Below are positions 44,729-47,655 of a stretch of 47,655 nucleotides of DNA, one piece after another. The notes below the pieces were generated by a model, which made no database searches, had not been told where the DNA came from, and saw only the letters and a list, made by a program, of their open reading frames with translations. The stretch is from an uncultured Bacilli bacterium (GTDB lineage Bacteria; Bacillota_I; Bacilli_A; RF39; UBA660): positions 1 to 47,655 of the forward strand of contig CANRFQ010000010.1 of NCBI GenBank assembly GCA_947629935.1. The letters are read 5' to 3'. Numbering within the stretch: position 1 is the stretch's first letter; each line of letters opens with the position of its first letter. Position numbers and translations under genes: made by a program.

Positions 44729-45037
44729 ATGAAGAAAGTTTCTCGGAAGGCTAGACGTCGTTTAACAATTATGACTTTTCTTTTAATTGGCTTAATTGTT
44801 GGACTGGGTGTAAGTTTTTTTAACAATTGGACAACTATTTTAGAAAATAAAAAAGAAGCTCGTCAATTAAAGGAACAATATGATGAACTTTTAGAAAAGG
44901 AAACAGCATTAAAATCTGAAGTCACTAAGTTACAAGACCCAGATTATGTTGCTAGATATGCCCGCGAAAAATATTTATATTCGAAAAACGGAGAAATAAT
45001 AATAAGAATTCCCGAAAAGAGTTCTGAGGAGCAGTAG
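44729..45037 (+). CDS. divIC: Cell division protein DivIC (FtsB family)
   Basis: This 102-aa bitopic membrane protein of the divisome has a basic cytoplasmic N-terminus (SRKARRR), one helix (about 14-33), a coiled coil (about 38-68) and the family motif LQDPDYVARYAREKYLYSKNGEII. It pairs with FtsL and DivIB at the septum. The position after yabQ is conserved with Bacillus. Confidence 0.93.
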   Translation: MKKVSRKARRRLTIMTFLLIGLIVGLGVSFFNNWTTILENKKEARQLKEQYDELLEKETALKSEVTKLQDPDYVARYAREKYLYSKNGEIIIRIPEKSSEEQ

Positions 45038-45039
45038 TT

Positions 45040-46764
45040 ATGAAAGCTTTAAAATCATTAAAATCTTTAAAAAAATATTATTCTAAAGATAAAGGAAAGT
45101 TAGCATTATTAGGATTTGTAATGTTTATTGCCAATATAGAAACTTTACTATTTGCCGCTTTATGGGGATTAATTTTAGAAAATTTAGTTGCTGGTAAGTT
45201 TTTTGAAGCTATTTTATTTATGCTGTTACAATTAGTGCTATTTTTGATTGATATAGGTTTGGATGCTTTAATTAATTATTTGCAATATAAATTGGAAATG
45301 TCAATGCTTAAAAATATTCAAGTCAATATATACAAAAAAGTTATCAATTATCCCGCTGTAGCTTTTGAAGAACATAGTATTGGGGAATTAAATAATCGTA
45401 TTCATGGAGATACAGACCGGATTGTTAGTTTATTTTCAAATTTTATTGCTTTAATCAGTCGCTTTATCTCTGCTCTAATTGTTGTATTTGTATTTATAAA
45501 AATAAGTGTTATTCTCGGTTTAGAAATAATTGCTTTCGGTATTGTTACTTTCTTTATGTCAAAACATTTTTCACCTAGAATCAAAGAGGCTAATAAAAAA
45601 GTTAAAACTGAAAATGATGATTTAATGAAGGATACTACTCAAGTTTTAACAGGTATAAGAGAAGTAAAAGCTTTAGGAATTAAAAATCGGGTAATTAATC
45701 TAACTAGCGATAAATTTACTAAAGTATTTAAATCATCCTATGATGCTGGTATGCTTTCTGTTACTCATTATACTTTTGAGTGGTTAGTATATGCAATTTT
45801 TGAATTTATTACCTTATTTACTGGAGCATTTTTATTTTATCGAGGTGCTATAACTATTAGTGTAATAGTTATAATTTACAATTATTTATCACGTGTTAAT
45901 TGGGCTGTGCAAAGTTATACCCAATTTATTGGCGATTATCAAAAATTAGCGGTTGCCTTAGAACGCGTAGATGAAATATTAAATGATAAATTGTATAAAG
46001 CCGAGAAATTTGGCGATCGAACTTTAAATAATGTAAAAGGTCAAATCGAATTTAAAAATGTTGATTTTACCTATGATAATGATGAAAGAGCAACTTTACA
46101 TAATTTATCATTCGCCATAAAACCTTATATTAAAACAGCGATAGTTGGTAGCAGTGGTAGTGGTAAGACTTCAATGTTTAATCTGCTTTTAAGATATTTT
46201 ACAACTACTAAAGGAAGTATAACAATTGATGGCGTTCCAATAGAAGAAATAACGGAAGAGTCATTAAGAGAAAATATAAGTGTTATAAGACAGGATACTT
46301 TCTTATTTAATATGAGTATTATGGATAATTTTAGAATGGTAAAAGAGGATGTAACGTTAAAAGAAGTCAGAAATGCTTGTAAAAAAGCCTATATTGATAA
46401 TTATATAATGGATTTACCTAATGGATATGATAGTATAATTGGTGAAAATGGTGTAAATTTAAGTGGGGGTCAAAAACAAAGAATCTCCATTGCTAGAGCT
46501 TTATTAAAAGATGCAAAGATTATTTTATTTGATGAAGCAACATCATCATTGGATAATAAAAGCCAAGAATATATTAAAAAGACAATTGATGATTTAGTTA
46601 AAGATCATACAATAATTATAATTGCCCACAGATTATCCACAATTATAGATGCTGATGAAATCCTTTTAATGAATAAAGGAAAAATCATTGCTAGTGGTAC
46701 TCACAAAAAATTAATGAAAAACGAAAAATATAAAGAATTATATCAACCAGATATAATAAAATAA
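45040..46764 (+). CDS. ABC exporter, fused permease-ATPase (MdlB/MsbA-like half transporter)
   Basis: The 574-aa protein has six membrane helices in its first ~300 residues (type IV exporter fold). The nucleotide-binding domain has Walker A GSSGSGKTS (370-378, Lys376), Q-loop VIRQDTFLF, signature LSGGQKQR, Walker B IILFDEATSS and switch His in IIAHRLS. Being a half transporter, it should act as a homodimer or with a partner not encoded here. It starts 2 nt after divIC with RBS GAGGAG; this is a local rearrangement, since B. subtilis has yabR there. Substrate unknown. Confidence 0.92.
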   Translation: MKALKSLKSLKKYYSKDKGKLALLGFVMFIANIETLLFAALWGLILENLVAGKFFEAILFMLLQLVLFLIDIGLDALINYLQYKLEMSMLKNIQVNIYKKVINYPAVAFEEHSIGELNNRIHGDTDRIVSLFSNFIALISRFISALIVVFVFIKISVILGLEIIAFGIVTFFMSKHFSPRIKEANKKVKTENDDLMKDTTQVLTGIREVKALGIKNRVINLTSDKFTKVFKSSYDAGMLSVTHYTFEWLVYAIFEFITLFTGAFLFYRGAITISVIVIIYNYLSRVNWAVQSYTQFIGDYQKLAVALERVDEILNDKLYKAEKFGDRTLNNVKGQIEFKNVDFTYDNDERATLHNLSFAIKPYIKTAIVGSSGSGKTSMFNLLLRYFTTTKGSITIDGVPIEEITEESLRENISVIRQDTFLFNMSIMDNFRMVKEDVTLKEVRNACKKAYIDNYIMDLPNGYDSIIGENGVNLSGGQKQRISIARALLKDAKIILFDEATSSLDNKSQEYIKKTIDDLVKDHTIIIIAHRLSTIIDADEILLMNKGKIIASGTHKKLMKNEKYKELYQPDIIK

Positions 46765-46772
46765 AAATCATT

Positions 46773-46800
46773 AAACATCGCAACCCGATGTTTTAATTTT
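46773..46800 (+). terminator. Rho-independent terminator after the ABC exporter
   Basis: AAACATCG (46773-46780), loop CAACC, CGATGTTT (46786-46793), then TTAATTTT. Stem of 8 bp. Confidence 0.75.
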
Positions 46801-46863
46801 GCAAAAAACTAAAATTTGCAGAAAATTTAATTCAAAAATTAAAAAATTGCTTAAACAAAAAAG

Positions 46864-46902
46864 GAATTATTGCAGAAATATAATTGCAAAAATTCTTTTT
46901 TT
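46864..46902. terminator. Second, probably bidirectional terminator hairpin
   Basis: GAATTATTGCA (46864-46874) pairs with TGCAAAAATTC (46885-46895) with one mismatch. A T7 run follows on the plus strand, and an A6 run precedes it (T6 on the minus strand). It insulates the ABC gene from the candidate toxin locus. Confidence 0.6.
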
Positions 46903-46907
46903 GTCTT

Positions 46908-46936
46908 TTGCTATTAAAATTTATATGTGCTAATTT
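46908..46936 (+). promoter_or_regulatory. Candidate promoter of the small hydrophobic peptide RNA
   Basis: TTGCTA (46908-46913), 17-nt spacer, TAATTT (46931-46936), giving a start near G46943. An alternative is TTGTCT (46901-46906) with TATGTG (46924-46929), also 17 nt. Moderate match only. Confidence 0.4.
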
Positions 46937-46969
46937 TCTTCTGGATGCACAAGATCTCTAGGCAAGAGC

Positions 46970-46994
46970 TTTCCTAAAAATTATAGTTAGGAGG
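46970..46994 (+). promoter_or_regulatory. Hairpin sequestering the SD of the small peptide
   Basis: TTTCCTAA (46970-46977), 9-nt loop, TTAGGAGG (46987-46994, two G-U pairs in RNA). The right arm holds AGGAGG, 9 nt before the ATG at 47004. This resembles the upstream helix that hides the SD in type I toxin mRNAs such as that of the pAD1 par locus. Confidence 0.6.
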
Positions 46995-47003
46995 CTAATA
47001 ATT

Positions 47004-47081
47004 ATGAGAGAAAGAAATTTTAATCAAATAATTATTTTGGTGCTTTTAAATATAATCATTTTACTTATAAAATATAGGTAA
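47004..47081 (+). CDS. 25-aa hydrophobic peptide, candidate type I toxin
   Basis: MRERNFNQ is followed by a run of 14 mostly Ile/Leu/Val residues and the basic end IKYR; stop TAA at 47079-47081. A single membrane helix between charged ends is the usual form of type I toxins (Fst, TxpA, Ldr and similar), but no known family is recognised by sequence. It has a strong SD (AGGAGG) hidden in a hairpin and faces a convergent small RNA. Alternative: a fortuitous ORF in the 5' part of a structured RNA. Confidence 0.55.
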   Translation: MRERNFNQIIILVLLNIIILLIKYR

Positions 47082-47133
47082 AAAATAACATCAAGATTAC
47101 AACAAGAATTTGCAGGTAATGGTTGATACACAT

Positions 47134-47178
47134 AAAAAAAGAAGCACCGAATGCCACAGGGGGTCAAACGGTGCTTTT
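47134..47178. terminator. Terminator of the antitoxin RNA, possibly bidirectional
   Basis: Perfect 8-bp stem AAGCACCG (47142-47149) / CGGTGCTT (47169-47176) with a 19-nt loop. Strong T7 on the minus-strand side; only T4 (47175-47178, partly in the stem) on the plus side. Confidence 0.7.
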
Positions 47179-47219
47179 CCCAACAGGAAAGCACTTGCCT
47201 TAATAGGCTTTGTGTATCC
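47134..47219 (-). ncRNA. Candidate antitoxin small RNA (~86 nt), convergent to the peptide gene
   Basis: On the minus strand a promoter (TTGATT 47254-47249, 17 nt, TACAAT 47231-47226) would start RNA near 47219. The RNA ends at a strong terminator: AAGCACCG (47176-47169), 19-nt loop, CGGTGCTT (47149-47142), then C and T7 (47140-47134). A second hairpin, GTGCTTTCC with GGAAAAGCAC (47194-47171), competes with the terminator stem for 47171-47176. The terminator stem-loop would also be read from the peptide side, giving complementarity between the RNAs. Confidence 0.55.
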
Positions 47220-47225
47220 ATCTAA

Positions 47226-47254
47226 ATTGTAATATAATCTTTTATTAAAATCAA
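47226..47254 (-). promoter_or_regulatory. Promoter of the candidate antitoxin RNA
   Basis: Minus strand: TTGATT (47254-47249), exact 17-nt spacer, TACAAT (47231-47226). Four of six and five of six matches to consensus. Confidence 0.5.
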
Positions 47255-47274
47255 GTTATATTTGACTTTTTATA

Positions 47275-47617
47275 TTTGAACTTTTCAAATAAATTTATTC
47301 CTTTTTTGCTAATAAAGAAATCGTTTTTTTAAAATCTCATTAACACGTTGTAATTTAGCAACTTGCTTTTTCAAGATTTCAATTTGTCTAGAAGAAGAAA
47401 GATAATTGGAATCAAAACAATGATTATCTTTATTATAAGCGGTGATCCATTTTTCTAAAGTTTTAAGAGGGACCTCAAATTGATGAGCAGTAGCAATAGT
47501 AGAATGTTTGTCATTGACAATCAGATTAACAAGCATGGATTTAAAATCATTAGAATAAGTACGAGGCATCAAAACACATCCTTTCTAACACTTGCATTAG
47601 TCAAGAAAAAGTAGACA
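47275..47617 (-). mobile_element. Left part of an IS3-family insertion sequence (orfA only)
   Basis: The minus strand contains orfA. The probable left end is TGTCTAC (47617-47611), which obeys the 5'-TG rule of the IS3 family, followed by a TTGACT box. No orfB is found downstream (below 47275), where the toxin-antitoxin candidate starts, so the element is truncated. The inner boundary is approximate. Confidence 0.6.
47309..47569 (-). CDS. IS3-family transposase OrfA (orphan)
   Basis: The 86-aa protein starts at ATG 47569-47567 with RBS AAAGGATG. It has an N-terminal helix-turn-helix (PRTYSNDFKSMLVNLI...TIATAHQFEVPLKTLEKWITAY) and a C-terminal leucine zipper (SSSRQIEILKKQVAKLQ), the OrfA layout. 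The end reads NEILKKRFLY; a -1 shift at the A7C run just before it would give NEILKKTISLLAKKE, the normal OrfA ending. OrfB, the DDE catalytic part, is missing, so the element cannot move on its own. Confidence 0.85.
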   Translation of the reverse strand: MPRTYSNDFKSMLVNLIVNDKHSTIATAHQFEVPLKTLEKWITAYNKDNHCFDSNYLSSSRQIEILKKQVAKLQRVNEILKKRFLY

Positions 47618-47633
47618 AAAAATATAAAAAATA

Positions 47634-47642
47634 GGGGGGGGG
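47634..47642 (+). repeat. G9 homopolymer
   Basis: Nine consecutive G in DNA that is otherwise very A+T-rich, 17 bases outside the inferred left end of the IS3 element. It may be a slippage-prone tract or a sequence-end artefact. Confidence 0.7.
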
Positions 47643-47655
47643 ATTAAGGAATTAA

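Larger units (their letters stand above)
46943..47219. repeat. Imperfect inverted repeat framing the candidate toxin-antitoxin locus
   Basis: Plus strand 46943-46975 and minus strand 47219-47185 carry nearly the same sequence. GGATRCACAA is followed, after a variable middle, by AGGCAAGWGCTTTCCT (16 bp with one mismatch: 46960-46975 against 47185-47200). Each copy starts at the predicted 5' end of one of two convergent RNAs, so the two transcripts would begin almost identically. Confidence 0.7.

Noticed and set aside
47024-47221. 65-aa minus-strand ORF overlapping the small RNA
   Set aside because: It begins with an ATG at the RNA 5' end but has no SD and runs through the strong terminator at 47142-47176, so the RNA would end before its stop. 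Treated as noncoding.
1-47655. CRISPR arrays, tRNA or rRNA genes
   Set aside because: No regularly spaced direct repeats and no tRNA-like T-loop/acceptor arrangement were noticed on either strand. An Infernal/tRNAscan run would be decisive.

Overview
This window is very A+T-rich DNA from a low-GC Gram-positive bacterium. It is probably a fermentative, spore-forming (or recently spore-forming) member of the Bacilli, of the kind found among uncultured gut lineages. Three things point there. The order ksgA, yabG, veg, spoVG, yabP, yabQ, divIC is a condensed form of the Bacillus subtilis rsmA to divIC region. pflB/pflA indicate anaerobic fermentation. UGA is used as a stop codon (for example 5333-5335 and 32984-32986), so the code is the standard bacterial one and not that of Mycoplasma.

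Layout: (1) 1-690 is an IS200-type element (tnpA) with an RBS-sequestering 5' hairpin. (2) 779-12282 is a run of same-strand genes for membrane-anchored or exported proteins: an M48 protease, a zinc-ribbon HExxH protein, a catalytically dead trypsin-fold protein, a membrane-anchored protein, a paralogous pair (zinc-ribbon form and lipoprotein form), LemA, and a DUF2207 protein. The DUF2207 protein ends in a regular Cys/Gly tail and directly abuts a radical SAM/SPASM gene. (3) 12357-15341 is pflB-pflA with its own promoter and terminator. (4) 15418-21221 holds an unusual 864-aa metalloprotease/HD/C-terminal-domain membrane protein, a TPR protein, and htpG under two CIRCE-like operators. (5) 21309-22091 is ksgA. 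(6) 22106-39060 is one long operon for a surface polysaccharide: ligase/polymerase-like protein, glycosyltransferases, TviB/TviC-type UDP-HexNAcA synthesis, three DUF616 proteins, methyltransferases and a Wzm/Wzt ABC exporter. It is followed by decaying genes on the other strand (39061-41573). This block splits ksgA from yabG. (7) 41726-46764 is yabG, veg, spoVG, a PfkB-family kinase, yabP, yabQ, divIC and an ABC exporter. (8) 46864-47642 contains a candidate type I toxin-antitoxin locus (25-aa hydrophobic peptide plus a convergent ~86-nt RNA) and the left end of an IS3-family element (orfA only), next to a G9 tract.

The two most promising unexplained systems are the DUF2207 Cys-tail/radical SAM pair near 11.2-12.3 kb and the peptide/antisense-RNA locus at 46.9-47.25 kb. 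The 864-aa multidomain protein, the pseudoprotease and the domain fusions in the polysaccharide locus are also worth attention. All functional statements come from reading motifs and gene order; no database search was run.
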